DNA of 64,000 bases from Sphingomonas adhaesiva. Lineage in GTDB: Bacteria > Pseudomonadota > Alphaproteobacteria > Sphingomonadales > Sphingomonadaceae. This document shows positions 7,647 to 16,645 of the stretch, in pieces. The number at the start of each line of letters is the position of its first letter. Within the stretch, counting starts at the first letter, position 1. The notes under the pieces were generated by a model. It saw nothing but the letters and a program-made list of their open reading frames with translations, did not search any database and had not been told where the DNA came from. Location of the stretch: assembly GCF_002374855.1 (NCBI RefSeq), contig NZ_NWVC01000001.1, positions 1 to 64,000 of the forward strand, read 5' to 3'. A program made the translations under genes and the position numbers.

Positions 7647-9077
7647 TCAGATCGCGAGTTTCCAGTCCCAGCCGAGCGGATCGCCGTCCATCACCTCCAC
7701 CCCCGCGGCGGCCAGTTCGTCGCGGATCGCGTCGGACCGGGCGAAGTCCTTCGCCGCGCGCGCCTCGCGCCGGTCGGCGAGCCGCGCGGCGATCGCTTCC
7801 TCGTCGATCGTCGCATCGGCGGGGCGGACGCGCAGCGCCTCGCGCGACAGCGTCAGCAGGTCGAGGCCGAGGACGGCATCGAAATCGGCCAGCGCCGCCA
7901 GCCGGTCGGCGGGGGGCAGCTTCTTGTCGGCCAGCAGCGCGTCGAGCACCGGCAGCGCGCGCGGCGTCGCCAGATCGTCCGACAGCGCGGCGTCCAGTTC
8001 GGCGCGATAGGCCGACGCATCCTTGCCGGTCGGCGCCTCGGCACGGGCCTTCAGCGCGGTGACGGCGTGGACCATCCGCTTCAGCCGCACCTGCGCGGCC
8101 GCCAGATTGTCCCAGGAGAATTCCAGCTCGCTGCGATACTGCGCCTGAAGGCACATCAGCCGGTAGGCGAGCGGGTGGAAGCCGCGGTCGACCAGCCGTT
8201 GCAGCGTCAGGAACTCGCCCGACGACTTGCTCATCTTGCCGGTACGATCGACAAGGAAATTGTTGTGTATCCAGAAGGTTGCGCCGGTATCCTCACACTC
8301 GCAATACGCTTGGTTCTGCGCGATTTCATTGGGGTGGTGGATCTCGCGGTGGTCGATCCCGCCGGTGTGGATGTCGAACGCCGCGCCCAGATACTTGCGG
8401 CTCATCACCGAACATTCCAGGTGCCAGCCCGGCGCGCCGCGGCCCCAGGGCGAATCCCATTCCATCTGGCGCGTCTCGCCCGGCGGGGTGGTGCGCCAGA
8501 TCGCGAAATCCTGCGGCTGGCGCTTGCCCGCCACCGCGTCGATCCGCGCCTGCGCGGCATCGTCCGCCGCGCCCGCCAGCCGGCCGTAATCGGGGACGGT
8601 GCTGGTGTCGAAATACAGGCCGTCGGGCAACAGATAGCAATGGCGCTCGGCGATCGCGACGCCCCATTCGATCATCTGTGCCACATGATCGGTCGCCAGC
8701 GGCATGTGGGTGGGGCGGCGGATGTTCAGATCGTCGAGGTTGCGCGTGAAGGCATCGGTGTAATGCCGTGCGATCGCCCAGATATCCTGGCCGCTGCGCC
8801 GCGCCGCCGCCTCCATCTTGTCATCGCCCGCATCGGCATCCGATGTCAGGTGGCCGACGTCGGTGATGTTGATGACATGCGTCAGTGGCCACCCCTTCCA
8901 CGTCAGTACGCGCGACAGCGTATCGGTGAAGACATAGGCGCGCAGATTGCCGATATGCGCGTAATGATAGACGGTCGGCCCGCACGAATAGACGCGGACG
9001 TTGGCGGGATCGATCGGGCGGAACGGCTCCAAACGGCGCGTCAGGCTGTTGTAGAGGACGAGCGGGGTCGAGGTCAT
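7647..9077 (-). CDS. cysS: Cysteine--tRNA ligase
   Basis: Class I aminoacyl-tRNA synthetase that charges tRNA-Cys. Started at ATG 9077 (MTSTPLVLYNSL) it has about 476 residues, normal for the family. Seen: YSCGPTVYHYAHIGNLR with the zinc-binding Cys and the HIGN signature, WHLECSVMSRKYLG with a further zinc Cys, the GGIDHREIHHPNE segment, and the KMSKS loop (DRTGKMSKSSGEF). An in-frame ATG at 9089 (MTRA...) is also possible. It is divergent from the amidase gene at 9146, leaving only about 70 bp for both promoters. Confidence 0.97.
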   Translation of the reverse strand: MTSTPLVLYNSLTRRLEPFRPIDPANVRVYSCGPTVYHYAHIGNLRAYVFTDTLSRVLTWKGWPLTHVINITDVGHLTSDADAGDDKMEAAARRSGQDIWAIARHYTDAFTRNLDDLNIRRPTHMPLATDHVAQMIEWGVAIAERHCYLLPDGLYFDTSTVPDYGRLAGAADDAAQARIDAVAGKRQPQDFAIWRTTPPGETRQMEWDSPWGRGAPGWHLECSVMSRKYLGAAFDIHTGGIDHREIHHPNEIAQNQAYCECEDTGATFWIHNNFLVDRTGKMSKSSGEFLTLQRLVDRGFHPLAYRLMCLQAQYRSELEFSWDNLAAAQVRLKRMVHAVTALKARAEAPTGKDASAYRAELDAALSDDLATPRALPVLDALLADKKLPPADRLAALADFDAVLGLDLLTLSREALRVRPADATIDEEAIAARLADRREARAAKDFARSDAIRDELAAAGVEVMDGDPLGWDWKLAI

Positions 9078-9145
9078 GGCTCGCGTCATGCGAGCGCGGG
9101 CGGACCGGCGCAACCCCGCACGATATCGGGAAGGGTCAGAGCAGA

Positions 9146-9979
9146 GTGCACGTAACGAAGATCGCCGTCGTCCAGACCACCACCGGTATCGACCCCACCG
9201 CCAACGCCGCCGCACTGGTCGCCGCGATCCGCGAGGCGGCGGCGAACGGCGCGGCGATGGTGTTCACGCCGGAAATGTCCGGGCTGCTCGACCGCGACCG
9301 CGCGCGCGCCGCGGCGCATCTGGTCAAGGAGGACGAGGATCGCGTGCTGCTGGCGGTGCGCGAGGCGGCGGCCGAGGCGGGGGTGTGGGTACACCTGGGG
9401 TCGCTGGCGCTGCGCCGCAACGATCCGCGCATGGCCAACCGCGGCTTCGTGATCGACGCGCAGGGGCATATCCGCGCGCGCTACGACAAGATGCATCTGT
9501 TCGACGTCGACCTGCCGACCGGCGAAAGCTGGCGCGAATCGGCCGCCTACGCCGGGGGCGACCGCCCGGTGCTGGTGACGACGCCGCTGGGCGCGATGGG
9601 GCTGTCGATCTGTTACGACATGCGCTTCCCGGACCTGTATCGCGCGCTGAGCGACGCGGGCGCGCGGGTGTTGTCGGTGCCGTCGTCGTTCACGCGGCCG
9701 ACCGGCGCCGCGCACTGGCACGTCCTGCTGCGCGCACGGGCGATCGAGGCGGGCGCCTATGTCGTCGCGGCGGCGCAGACCGGGGTGCACGCGGACGGGC
9801 GCGCCACGTTCGGCCATTCGCTGGTTGTCGATCCGTGGGGCGAGGTGGTGCTGGACATGGGCGAGGCGCCGGGCATCGGTTATGCCACGGTCGACCCCGC
9901 GCGGGTGGACGAGGTGCGCGCCCGCGTCCCTGCGCTGCGCCACCGCCGCGCGATCCCCGCGCCCAAGCTGGTCGGCTGA
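9146..9979 (+). CDS. Carbon-nitrogen hydrolase (nitrilase superfamily amidase, Nit-like)
   Basis: A 277-residue member of the nitrilase superfamily with a full Glu-Lys-Cys catalytic set: Glu in VFTPEMSG, Lys in RYDKMHLFDVD and Cys in GLSICYDMRFPDLYRAL. The family hydrolyses amide C-N bonds. The RYDKMHLFDVD and CYDMRFP segments most resemble the Nit1/Nit2 omega-amidase or deaminated-glutathione amidase branch, but the substrate is an inference. The start is GTG 9146; no other in-frame start gives the first strand (KIAVVQ). The gene stands divergent from cysS. Confidence 0.9.
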   Translation: MHVTKIAVVQTTTGIDPTANAAALVAAIREAAANGAAMVFTPEMSGLLDRDRARAAAHLVKEDEDRVLLAVREAAAEAGVWVHLGSLALRRNDPRMANRGFVIDAQGHIRARYDKMHLFDVDLPTGESWRESAAYAGGDRPVLVTTPLGAMGLSICYDMRFPDLYRALSDAGARVLSVPSSFTRPTGAAHWHVLLRARAIEAGAYVVAAAQTGVHADGRATFGHSLVVDPWGEVVLDMGEAPGIGYATVDPARVDEVRARVPALRHRRAIPAPKLVG

Positions 9980-10082
9980 CGTGTGGGTTGCGATGCGGAC
10001 GGGTTGCTGTTAGAGGCGGTTCGTTCGGCGCGGGCCATGCCCGCCGCCGCTTTACCTGTTTTACCCGGAGTGTGACGGTTTT

Positions 10083-10289
10083 ATGCAGATCATCGTTCGC
10101 GACAATAACGTCGACCAGGCCCTTCGCGCGCTCAAGAAGAAGCTGCAGCGCGAGGGTGTGTATCGCGAAATGAAGCTGCGCCGTCACTACGAGAAGCCGT
10201 CGGAAAAGCGCGCCCGCGAGCGTGCGGCTGCGGTGCGTCGTGCCCGCAAGCTGGAGCGCAAGCGCGCCGAGCGCGACGGCGCACGGTAA
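10083..10289 (+). CDS. rpsU: 30S ribosomal protein S21
   Basis: A 68-residue small, very basic protein starting [22 protein letters not shown], the signature start of bS21, followed by [21 protein letters not shown]. It binds the small subunit near the Shine-Dalgarno cleft and helps initiation. Length and charge pattern match alphaproteobacterial S21. The FKBP gene follows 105 bp downstream; the gap holds GC-rich short repeats but no clear terminator. Confidence 0.96.
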   Translation: MQIIVRDNNVDQALRALKKKLQREGVYREMKLRRHYEKPSEKRARERAAAVRRARKLERKRAERDGAR

Positions 10290-10394
10290 GACCCGTGCCC
10301 TGCCGGCCGCCGTGTTGAGGGTGGCCGGCGACGATCCCTTCCCACTGCCGACCGGCGGCCGATGCCGGCCGCGCCAACCGGGGTTTGCCGCACC

Positions 10395-10943
10395 ATGTCG
10401 ACCGTGACCGCCGTTCCGCTCCAGCCCGTGAAGCGGGCCTATGTGTTGTGGCTGGTCGTGGGGCTGGTGCTGGCGGCGATCGCTGGGGTAGCGCTGGCGC
10501 GCGCCGGTGACACGGGGGTCGTCAGCACCCCGTCGGGACTGCGGTACAAGGTCGTCGTGCCCGGCGACGTGACCGGCGCCAGGCCGACCGACGCCGATGT
10601 CGCGCTCATCAATTACGAAGGCAAGTTGATGGACGGCACCACCTTCGACAAGTCGCAGCAGCCGACGCCGCTGCCGGTCGCGGGCGCGGTGCCGGGCTTC
10701 TCCGAAGGGTTGAAGCTGATGCACAAGGGCGCGAAGTACCGCTTCTGGATTCCGCCGAACCTGGGGTATGGCGCGAAGGCGAACGGCCCGATCCCGGCCA
10801 ATTCGACGCTGGTGTTCGACGTCGAGCTGCAGGACTTCATCCCCGAGGCGACGCTGCGCCAGCTGCAGATGCAGCAGCAGATGATGGGCGGGATGCCGCC
10901 GCGCGGTGCGCCGGGCGCGGGAGCACCGCCCGCCGGGAACTGA
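10395..10943 (+). CDS. Membrane-anchored FKBP-type peptidyl-prolyl isomerase
   Basis: A 182-residue protein with one N-terminal membrane segment (YVLWLVVGLVLAAIAGVALA) and an FKBP domain on the outer face. The domain shows SGLRYKVVVPG, ALINYEGKLMDGTTFDKS, GAVPGFSEGLKLMHKGAKYRFWIPP and NLGYGAKANGPIPANSTLVFDVEL, the classic FKBP strand order with the aromatic pocket residues. It catalyses proline isomerisation in envelope protein folding. The C-terminal tail is Gln/Met/Gly/Pro-rich and likely disordered. The start ATG 10395 (MSTVTAVPL) is preferred to 10362 because it places the membrane helix properly. Confidence 0.92.
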   Translation: MSTVTAVPLQPVKRAYVLWLVVGLVLAAIAGVALARAGDTGVVSTPSGLRYKVVVPGDVTGARPTDADVALINYEGKLMDGTTFDKSQQPTPLPVAGAVPGFSEGLKLMHKGAKYRFWIPPNLGYGAKANGPIPANSTLVFDVELQDFIPEATLRQLQMQQQMMGGMPPRGAPGAGAPPAGN

Positions 10944-10976
10944 GCCGACCGCATTGCGATGCGGATCGCGGGAAAT

Positions 10977-11011
10977 GGGGCGCTGCCGATCGGATCGGCG
11001 GCGCCCTTTTT
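10977..11011 (+). terminator. Intrinsic terminator after the FKBP gene
   Basis: A GGGCGCTGCCGAT / ATCGGCGGCGCCC stem (one wobble) with a 3-nt loop is followed by five T. It ends the plus-strand rpsU-FKBP transcript. Confidence 0.9.
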
Positions 11012-11198
11012 CGTCGTCAGGCGCGTGCGGTGAGAGAATGGTGCGCGACGCCGGCTGGGCATTGCTACCGGGGCGGCGTGGCGACGCCGACGATCGTCGC
11101 GATGATCCGGCAGCATTGCCACACATCAAGCATCGCTGCCGCGATACCGGGACGCGCGGCCGACGACTGCCGCCACGCGACGGGTGCGGCGCATGTCG

Positions 11199-12221
11199 CT
11201 ACCGGCCGGAGATCGCGCCGCGATATCCGCTGGTGCGCAGGATCAGTTCGGGATCGTGCCAGATCAGCATGTCGGCGATCGCACGATGCTTGTCAGTGGC
11301 TTTGGCATAATATGACGTCCAGATCCGCATGCCGACCCAATAGCCGGCCTCCCCCGGCCACCCCGGCGGTGCCGACTTGTAATTGTGCAGCCATCTGTTG
11401 ACCGCCTCGACCGCTTTGGCGGATGGCTTGTCCCCAACGCTCGCACGGCTGACGGGCATGTCCTTGCGGAACTGGTCCCAGAGCATTTTCTCACGCGGCA
11501 GTGCCCATCGCGCGCGTTCCGGCTCCGGCATTTCGCCCGTCACCAGGGCTGCGATGAAGTCCGCCGCTCCCTCGACCAAGGCTTCGCCCAGCAGGGGGGA
11601 GGTTTCGATCCCGGAAACATCCTGCTGGAAGGTGTGGACGGTTTCGTGCGCGAAGAAGCGGCGAAGCGCCATCCTGAACCCCGCGGGAGAGGGGTTTTCC
11701 CGGCACAGCACCTCCAGGCCGATCACCTGGGCACCGGGACCGGCGGTCCCGCCCGAATTGCCGGCGCCGATCACGACATAGATGTGCGGCAGCGGCCGGT
11801 CGGGCAGCAATCCGTGCAGCGCGAGGTAGATCGCGCGCAGATCGGCCGTGGCGGTCTTCACGCGCGGGAGGCATTCGCTGACCGCGCGACGGTACAGGTC
11901 GGGGTCGGCGCGAACCTTGTCGGCGAGCCGGGCTGCATCGCCAATCCGTCCGGGCGTGAAGATCGCCACGCCACGCGACGCATTGTCCAGATAGCCGCGC
12001 TGCACGTCGGACGCGCCTGGTTTCCCGTTGGTCGCCGACAGCAATCGGGCAAACCGTTCGGCATCCTCCACATGTATTTCCGCCGTCAGCGGATCGACCC
12101 CCGCGGTCGTCGCTGATCGACCGGGCGGTGGCGTGTCGGCGGGTTCGGCATGGGCCATCGGCCCGAGGCCGGACATCGCCAGAAGCAGCGTGACGATTCG
12201 GCGCATTCGTCTGGTGGGCAT
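11199..12221 (-). CDS. Secreted zinc-metallopeptidase-like protein (HETVH)
   Basis: A 340-residue exported protein. The start MPTRRMRRIVTLLLAMSGLG... with an AHA-type cleavage site is a Sec signal peptide. In the middle, RFFAHETVHTFQQD gives an HExxH zinc motif, and about 25 residues later GEALVEGAADFIAAL supplies the third-ligand glutamate in an ExxAD-like helix. This arrangement resembles DUF2268/gluzincin-type putative proteases. The C-terminal part (WLHNYKSAPPGWPGEAGYWVGMRI) is family-like, but I cannot name a substrate. It is a single gene, convergent with the rpsU-FKBP unit. Confidence 0.7.
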   Translation of the reverse strand: MPTRRMRRIVTLLLAMSGLGPMAHAEPADTPPPGRSATTAGVDPLTAEIHVEDAERFARLLSATNGKPGASDVQRGYLDNASRGVAIFTPGRIGDAARLADKVRADPDLYRRAVSECLPRVKTATADLRAIYLALHGLLPDRPLPHIYVVIGAGNSGGTAGPGAQVIGLEVLCRENPSPAGFRMALRRFFAHETVHTFQQDVSGIETSPLLGEALVEGAADFIAALVTGEMPEPERARWALPREKMLWDQFRKDMPVSRASVGDKPSAKAVEAVNRWLHNYKSAPPGWPGEAGYWVGMRIWTSYYAKATDKHRAIADMLIWHDPELILRTSGYRGAISGR

Positions 12222-12313
12222 CTTCCGCTCCGGGTTGTCGGCCAGGGCCCCGCCGGGTAGCGCGCGACGGCGGGCGATGCGGTGAACGTTCGTCGTCGCC
12301 GATCCCGTGCAGG

Positions 12314-12343
12314 CAAAAAAATAGCGGCCCTGGGGCCGCTATT
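12314..12343 (-). terminator. Intrinsic terminator, minus strand
   Basis: On the minus strand a perfect 10-bp stem AATAGCGGCC / GGCCGCTATT with a 4-nt loop runs into a T tract (12315-12320). It sits about 29 nt after the stop of the small exported protein gene at 12372-12617. Confidence 0.93.
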
Positions 12344-12371
12344 CCTTCGTCCCGGAGGAACGGAGCAACTC

Positions 12372-12617
12372 TTAGTTGCTGTCCGCCTTCGAGTCTTCGT
12401 CAGCGACGACGACGATGCCGGCGACAACCGCGGCAGCCGCCAGGATCGCGACGATCACGCCGCCACCGGCGACGTCGTTCTTCTTGGCCGACGCGGACGA
12501 GGCGCGAGCCGACTTGGCGACCGACAGGCTGGCGGCGGGGTTGGCCGGAGCGGCCATCGCCGGGGCAACCGCCATGGTGGCGGCGGCGGCGGCGAGCATG
12601 TACTTCGCAAGACGCAT
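12372..12617 (-). CDS. Small exported/membrane protein of unknown function
   Basis: Started at ATG 12617 (MRLAKYMLAAAAATMAVAPAMAAP) this gives 81 residues with a clear signal peptide. A short Ser/Ala/Lys-rich linker is followed by a C-terminal hydrophobic helix (GGGVIVAILAAAAVVAGIVVV) and an acidic tail. Small Ala-rich exported proteins of this form are frequent in sphingomonads and have no assigned function. It has its own intrinsic terminator and an AT-richer upstream region with room for a promoter, so it is probably transcribed alone. A purine-rich AAGGGAG stretch lies a few bases ahead of the ATG. Confidence 0.75.
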   Translation of the reverse strand: MRLAKYMLAAAAATMAVAPAMAAPANPAASLSVAKSARASSASAKKNDVAGGGVIVAILAAAAVVAGIVVVADEDSKADSN

Positions 12618-12786
12618 GTGAAACTCCCTTTGCATTCGAGCTTCCTCTTACCCCGAAAGTATTAAAGATCAATAGTGCGCGGTGCGCCCAAGCCACGAAA
12701 ATCGGCCGGTTCCGCTGCCTTTTCGTACAGTATCGCTGACATGAAACCGTAACGATCGCGGCGTTCCGCGCCGTTGCCATGGTGGT

Positions 12787-13548
12787 TCAGGTGTTAAGTA
12801 CCCAGCTTTCCGTTCCTTCCAGCCCCAGCGCGGACAGGCGCCCGGTGGAATAGGCGCCGGTATCGACGCCGATCCGGTTGGGCTGGCGATCGACCTCCTC
12901 CGAAATGGTGTGGCCGTGGACGATCATCTTGGGATGCGCGTTGCGATAGGAAAGGAAGCTGCTGCGGATCCAGCGCAGTTCCGCGGCATGCTGCTGTTCC
13001 AGCGGGACGCCCGGGCGGACCCCGGCGTGGACGAAGGCATAGTCGCCCGAGAGGACCATGTCCTCGAACGCGGTCAGGAAATCGCGATGTGCGGCGGGCA
13101 CGATCGCCTCCATCCGCGCGGCCAGTTCGGGATAGTCGAGCCCGTCATATTCGGCGCCGCCGAGGCCGTAGCTTAGGATCGTCTCGCGCCCGCCGATCCG
13201 GCAGAACAGCCGCAGTGCCTCCATATCGCCGTCCAGCGCGCGCAGGAAGATCTCTTCGTGATTGCCCTTGAGAAAGCGCGTGTCGGGGCGGGCATGCGAC
13301 AGGTCGAGCAGCCGGGTCACCACCCCGGCGGAATCCGGCCCGCGATCTACTAGGTCGCCCAGGAACACCAGCTGCGTCTGAGCGCCGGCGCCACGGGCGG
13401 CATCATCGTCGTCGATCATCGCCAGCAGCTGGTCGAGCTGCGTCAGGCAGCCGTGGATGTCGCCGATGGCGTAGACGCGCATCCCCTCCGCAACGGCGGG
13501 CATGGCGAGTGGGGGGGCGCGGCGCGCGCGCAGGAATTTATTGAACAT
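12787..13548 (-). CDS. Serine/threonine-type metallophosphoesterase
   Basis: A 253-residue member of the PPP/calcineurin-like phosphoesterase family. All metal-ligand blocks are visible: AIGDIHGC, VFLGDLVDRGPDS, FLKGNHEE, later FVHAGVRPG and IVHGHTISEE with GVDTGAYSTGRL. These build a dinuclear metal site that hydrolyses phosphomonoesters; PrpA/ApaH-like family members act on phosphoproteins or dinucleotides. Start ATG 13548 (MFNKFLRARRAP) is chosen; the longer frame to 13686 would run into the galU promoter region. Divergent from galU. Confidence 0.88.
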   Translation of the reverse strand: MFNKFLRARRAPPLAMPAVAEGMRVYAIGDIHGCLTQLDQLLAMIDDDDAARGAGAQTQLVFLGDLVDRGPDSAGVVTRLLDLSHARPDTRFLKGNHEEIFLRALDGDMEALRLFCRIGGRETILSYGLGGAEYDGLDYPELAARMEAIVPAAHRDFLTAFEDMVLSGDYAFVHAGVRPGVPLEQQHAAELRWIRSSFLSYRNAHPKMIVHGHTISEEVDRQPNRIGVDTGAYSTGRLSALGLEGTESWVLNT

Positions 13549-13697
13549 GGATGAGTGGCCGCAACGATCGAGCGAGGCGCCGGTTCCTACCTGTCGCGCC
13601 GCGCCGCGGCAAGCAGCGGATGCTGCGGTGCACAGCGGAAGCAATTGCAGCCTATCATCACTATGGGTATTGAGCCGCCGCCACACAGGAGGGACGA

Positions 13698-14567
13698 ATG
13701 ACGATCAAGCCGATCCGCAAGGCCGTGTTCCCCGTCGCGGGGCTGGGCACGCGCTTCCTGCCCGCCACCAAGGCGATGCCGAAGGAAATGCTGACCGTCG
13801 TCGACAAGCCGCTGATCCAATATGCGGTCGAGGAAGCGCTGGAAGCGGGGATCGAGCAGATCATCTTCGTCACCGGACGCGGCAAGGGGGCGTTGGAGGA
13901 CCATTTCGACATTTCGTTCGAACTGGAAACCACGATGCGCGCGCGCGGCAAGAGCCTGTCGGTGATCGAGAATATCCGCCAGCAGCCCGGATCGCCGGTG
14001 TACGTCCGCCAGCAGGAGCCGCTGGGGCTGGGCCATGCGGTGTGGTGCGCGCGCGAGATCGTCGGCGACGAACCGTTCGCGGTGCTGCTGCCCGACGAAC
14101 TGATGGTCGGCACCCCCAATTTCCTGGCGCAGATGGTGGCGGCCTATAACGAGGTCGGCGGCAATGTGATCGGTGCGCTGGAAGTCGCGCCCGAGGATAC
14201 CGACAAATACGGCATCATCTCGCCGGGCGCGCGCAACGGCGCGCTGACCGAGGTGGCGGCGCTGGTCGAGAAGCCGGCGAAGGGCAGTGCGCCGTCGAAC
14301 CTGATGATCCCGGGCCGCTACATCCTGCAGCCCGAGGTGATGCAGATCCTGGACGCCAAGGAAACCGGCGCGGGCGGGGAGATCCAGCTGACCGACGCCA
14401 TGGCCAAGCTGATCGGCAAGCAGCCGTTCCACGGCTTCACGTTCAACGGCGAGCGGTTCGACTGCGGCGACAAGACCGGGTTCATCATGGCGAACCTGGC
14501 GCTGGCGCTGGATCGCGCGGACATCGGCCCGGCAGTGCGCGCGTTCGCGAAGGCGCGGGTCGGCTGA
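13698..14567 (+). CDS. galU: UTP--glucose-1-phosphate uridylyltransferase
   Basis: Forms UDP-glucose from UTP and glucose 1-phosphate for exopolysaccharide and envelope glycan synthesis. The 289 residues match bacterial GalU. The N-terminal nucleotide-binding motif VFPVAGLGTRFLPATKAMPKEML is visible, followed by EEALEAGIEQIIFVTGRGK, LGHAVWCAREIVGDEPFAVLLPDEL (metal-binding Asp) and a C-terminal FDCGDKTGFIMANL segment. The AGGAGGG-type ribosome binding site lies just ahead of ATG 13698. It is convergent with the moeB-like gene, 22 bp apart. Confidence 0.96.
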   Translation: MTIKPIRKAVFPVAGLGTRFLPATKAMPKEMLTVVDKPLIQYAVEEALEAGIEQIIFVTGRGKGALEDHFDISFELETTMRARGKSLSVIENIRQQPGSPVYVRQQEPLGLGHAVWCAREIVGDEPFAVLLPDELMVGTPNFLAQMVAAYNEVGGNVIGALEVAPEDTDKYGIISPGARNGALTEVAALVEKPAKGSAPSNLMIPGRYILQPEVMQILDAKETGAGGEIQLTDAMAKLIGKQPFHGFTFNGERFDCGDKTGFIMANLALALDRADIGPAVRAFAKARVG

Positions 14568-14589
14568 GCGAGGCGGGCTGGGCGCGCGG

Positions 14590-15354
14590 TCAGTCCGCCC
14601 CGGCGCCGCACGCGCGGCAACCCGGGTCCTTGGGCAGCGCCAGCGTGCGGAAACGCAGCGACAGGAAGTCCATCAGCACCAGCCGCCCCGCGCTGTCGTC
14701 GCCGAACGGCGCGATCTGGCGGATCGCCTCCAGCGCGGCGAGGCTGCCGAGGATGCCGGTGACCGGGCCGAGCACGCCTTCCTCCGCGCACGTCAGCCCC
14801 TCGCGCGCTGGGGCGTCGCCGACGAAGCAACGGTAGCAGGGGCGGGACGATTCCCAACCGCGGAACACGCCCAGCTGCCCCTCGAACCGGCCGACCGCGG
14901 CGGATACCAGCGGGACCCGCGCCGCCAGCGCGGCGTCGGCGACGGCCAGCCGCGTCTCGAAATTGTCGCAGCCGTCGATCACCACATCGGCATCGCGCAG
15001 CAGCGCGGGGGCGGTGGCGGCGTCGATGCGGACCGCGTGCGGCACGACGTCGACATGCGGGTTGAGGCGCGTCAGAGCGGCGGCGGCGGCGGCGACCTTC
15101 GCGGTGCCGGCATCGGCGGTGGCGAACACCGTCTGGCGTTGCAGGTTGCTCGCCTCGACCCGGTCGTCGTCGATCACGGTCAGCCGTCCGACACCGGCGG
15201 CGGCGAGATACTGGAGCACCGGCGAGCCGATGCCGCCCGCGCCGATCACCGCGACATGCGCGCGCCGAAGCCGCAACTGCCCGGCCCCGCCGATTTCCGG
15301 CAGGACGATATGGCGGGCATAGCGCGCCAGCTCGTCGGGGGAGAGCGGGGTCAC
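14590..15354 (-). CDS. moeB: HesA/MoeB/ThiF-family adenylyltransferase
   Basis: An E1-like enzyme that adenylates the C-terminus of a small sulfur-carrier protein (MoaD or ThiS) for molybdopterin or thiazole synthesis. Of its 254 residues, the first (YARHIVLPEIGGAGQLRL) carry the family start. Next come AVIGAGGIGSPVLQYLAAAGVG (nucleotide binding), DDDRVEASNLQRQ with the catalytic Asp/Arg region, and DGCDNFETR. Two zinc pairs, PCYRC and GCRAC, are present. There is no C-terminal rhodanese domain, so it matches MoeB/ThiF rather than MOCS3. Its ATG overlaps the stop of the secreted protein gene upstream (15351-15354), so the two are co-translated. Confidence 0.88.
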   Translation of the reverse strand: MTPLSPDELARYARHIVLPEIGGAGQLRLRRAHVAVIGAGGIGSPVLQYLAAAGVGRLTVIDDDRVEASNLQRQTVFATADAGTAKVAAAAAALTRLNPHVDVVPHAVRIDAATAPALLRDADVVIDGCDNFETRLAVADAALAARVPLVSAAVGRFEGQLGVFRGWESSRPCYRCFVGDAPAREGLTCAEEGVLGPVTGILGSLAALEAIRQIAPFGDDSAGRLVLMDFLSLRFRTLALPKDPGCRACGAGAD

Positions 15355-15725
15355 CAGGCGAAGTCGACGGAGGTGCGGTACCAGGTGTCGGCACCCGGCG
15401 CGCGCAGCGCCGCGCGGGTCAGGTTGAGTGCGATGCCCGAGGCATATTGTTCGACCGTCGCGCAGCCGATCGCACGCGGCACGATGCGGCGTACCTGACC
15501 GCCGGCGCCGACCAGCACCGCCAGATCGACCGACAGGGCATGGCCGCGCGCCGTCGCCATCGCGGCGGTGCAGCGGCCGGCGGCGACTTCGTCACGGACG
15601 AATTGCGACAGCGCGGGGGCGGGCGCGGCCGGGCGCTGGATCGGCAGCGGGGCCAGCGTGCTCCAGTCCGCCGGCGGGTTGATCGCGGCGGTGACCGCCG
15701 CCTGGGCGAAGAGCGCGGCGATCAT
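15351..15725 (-). CDS. Hypothetical exported protein (TonB-like energy-transducer C-terminus form)
   Basis: A 124-residue protein with a short hydrophobic N-terminus ([15 protein letters not shown]) that may act as a signal peptide. It contains two cysteines (GRCTAAM and [12 protein letters not shown]) that could form a disulfide. The segment [26 protein letters not shown] recalls the beta-hairpin of TonB-like C-terminal domains common in sphingomonads, but the match is by eye and weak. It overlaps dut upstream and moeB downstream by 4 bp each, so it belongs to that operon. Confidence 0.6.
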   Translation of the reverse strand: MIAALFAQAAVTAAINPPADWSTLAPLPIQRPAAPAPALSQFVRDEVAAGRCTAAMATARGHALSVDLAVLVGAGGQVRRIVPRAIGCATVEQYASGIALNLTRAALRAPGADTWYRTSVDFAW

Positions 15726-16168
15726 CGGCCGGTCGACCCGAACCCGCCCGCGCCGCGCGCGGTATCGTCGAGCGAATCGACCTGCGCCAACGTCGCGCGC
15801 AGCACCGGGGCGGGCACCAGTTGCGCGATTCGTTCGCCGCGCACCACCGTGAACGGCGCGGTGCCCAGATTGGCGAGGATCACCTTCACCTCGCCGCGAT
15901 AGTCGCTGTCGATCGTGCCGGGGGTATTGAGGCAGGTGATGCCGTGCTTGAGCGCAAGGCCGGAGCGCGGGCGCACCTGCACCTCATAGCCGTCGGGGAT
16001 CGCCATCGCGAAGCCGGTGGCCACCGCATGGCGCGCACCCGGGGCGAGCGTCACGTCCTCCGCCGCCACCACGTCCATCCCCGCGGCACCGGCGGTGGCA
16101 TAAGCGGGAAGCGGCAGGCCGGCGCCATGGGGCAGGCGCCGGATCGCGATCGTCATCGATTGGGTCAT
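15722..16168 (-). CDS. dut: Deoxyuridine 5'-triphosphate nucleotidohydrolase (dUTPase)
   Basis: Hydrolyses dUTP to dUMP and pyrophosphate, keeping uracil out of DNA. The 148-residue trimeric-type dUTPase shows all motifs: [13 protein letters not shown] (motif 1), [10 protein letters not shown] (motif 2), [15 protein letters not shown] (motif 3, catalytic Asp), [12 protein letters not shown] (motif 4) and the C-terminal [11 protein letters not shown] (motif 5). Start ATG 16168 (MTQSMTIAI) is used; the in-frame codon at 16177 is TTG. The neighbour on the right, coaBC, often accompanies dut in proteobacteria. Confidence 0.96.
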   Translation of the reverse strand: MTQSMTIAIRRLPHGAGLPLPAYATAGAAGMDVVAAEDVTLAPGARHAVATGFAMAIPDGYEVQVRPRSGLALKHGITCLNTPGTIDSDYRGEVKVILANLGTAPFTVVRGERIAQLVPAPVLRATLAQVDSLDDTARGAGGFGSTGR

Positions 16169-16192
16169 GGCGCGCAATCTAGTGCACGATCA

Positions 16193-16582
16193 TCACGTAT
16201 TGAAGACGATCGCGAGTTTGTTGCCGTCGGGATCGCGGACATAGGCCGCGTACCAGCCCGGCCCGTAATGGTCACGCGGCCCCGGCGCGCCTTCGTCGCT
16301 GCCGCCATGCGCCATCGCGACGGCGTGGAAGGCGTGGACCTGATCGGTCGAGGTGGCGGCGAAGCCCACCATCGTGCCGTTCCCCGCAGTGGCGGCGGCG
16401 CCGTCGAACGGCGTCGCCAGCCACAAGGTCAGCCCGGTGCCGGCGCCCCCGGCCGAATAGGCGCGCCAGCCCGGAAACTGCATGTGCGACGACCAGCCGA
16501 TCGTGGCCAGCGTCGCATCGTAGAAGCGCGCCGCCGCGTCCGCGTCATTCGTGCCGAGCGTGATGTAATGGTCCACCGTCAT
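16193..16582 (-). CDS. VOC-family (glyoxalase-like) protein
   Basis: A 129-residue protein of the vicinal-oxygen-chelate fold. It starts MTVDHYITLGTNDADAAARFYDATLATIGW, the typical first beta-alpha-beta unit, and ends AYVRDPDGNKLAIVFNT, the typical last unit with metal-ligand positions. Such proteins include glyoxalase I, fosfomycin-resistance and dioxygenase relatives. The particular reaction cannot be read here. It sits between coaBC and dut in one minus-strand run; the gap to dut is 24 bp. Confidence 0.85.
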   Translation of the reverse strand: MTVDHYITLGTNDADAAARFYDATLATIGWSSHMQFPGWRAYSAGGAGTGLTLWLATPFDGAAATAGNGTMVGFAATSTDQVHAFHAVAMAHGGSDEGAPGPRDHYGPGWYAAYVRDPDGNKLAIVFNT

Positions 16583-16645
16583 CCCTCCGTCCGTGCGGGA
16601 ACGGGATGCCCGGAAAATGAGAACATTAAAAGAACAAAATGTCGT

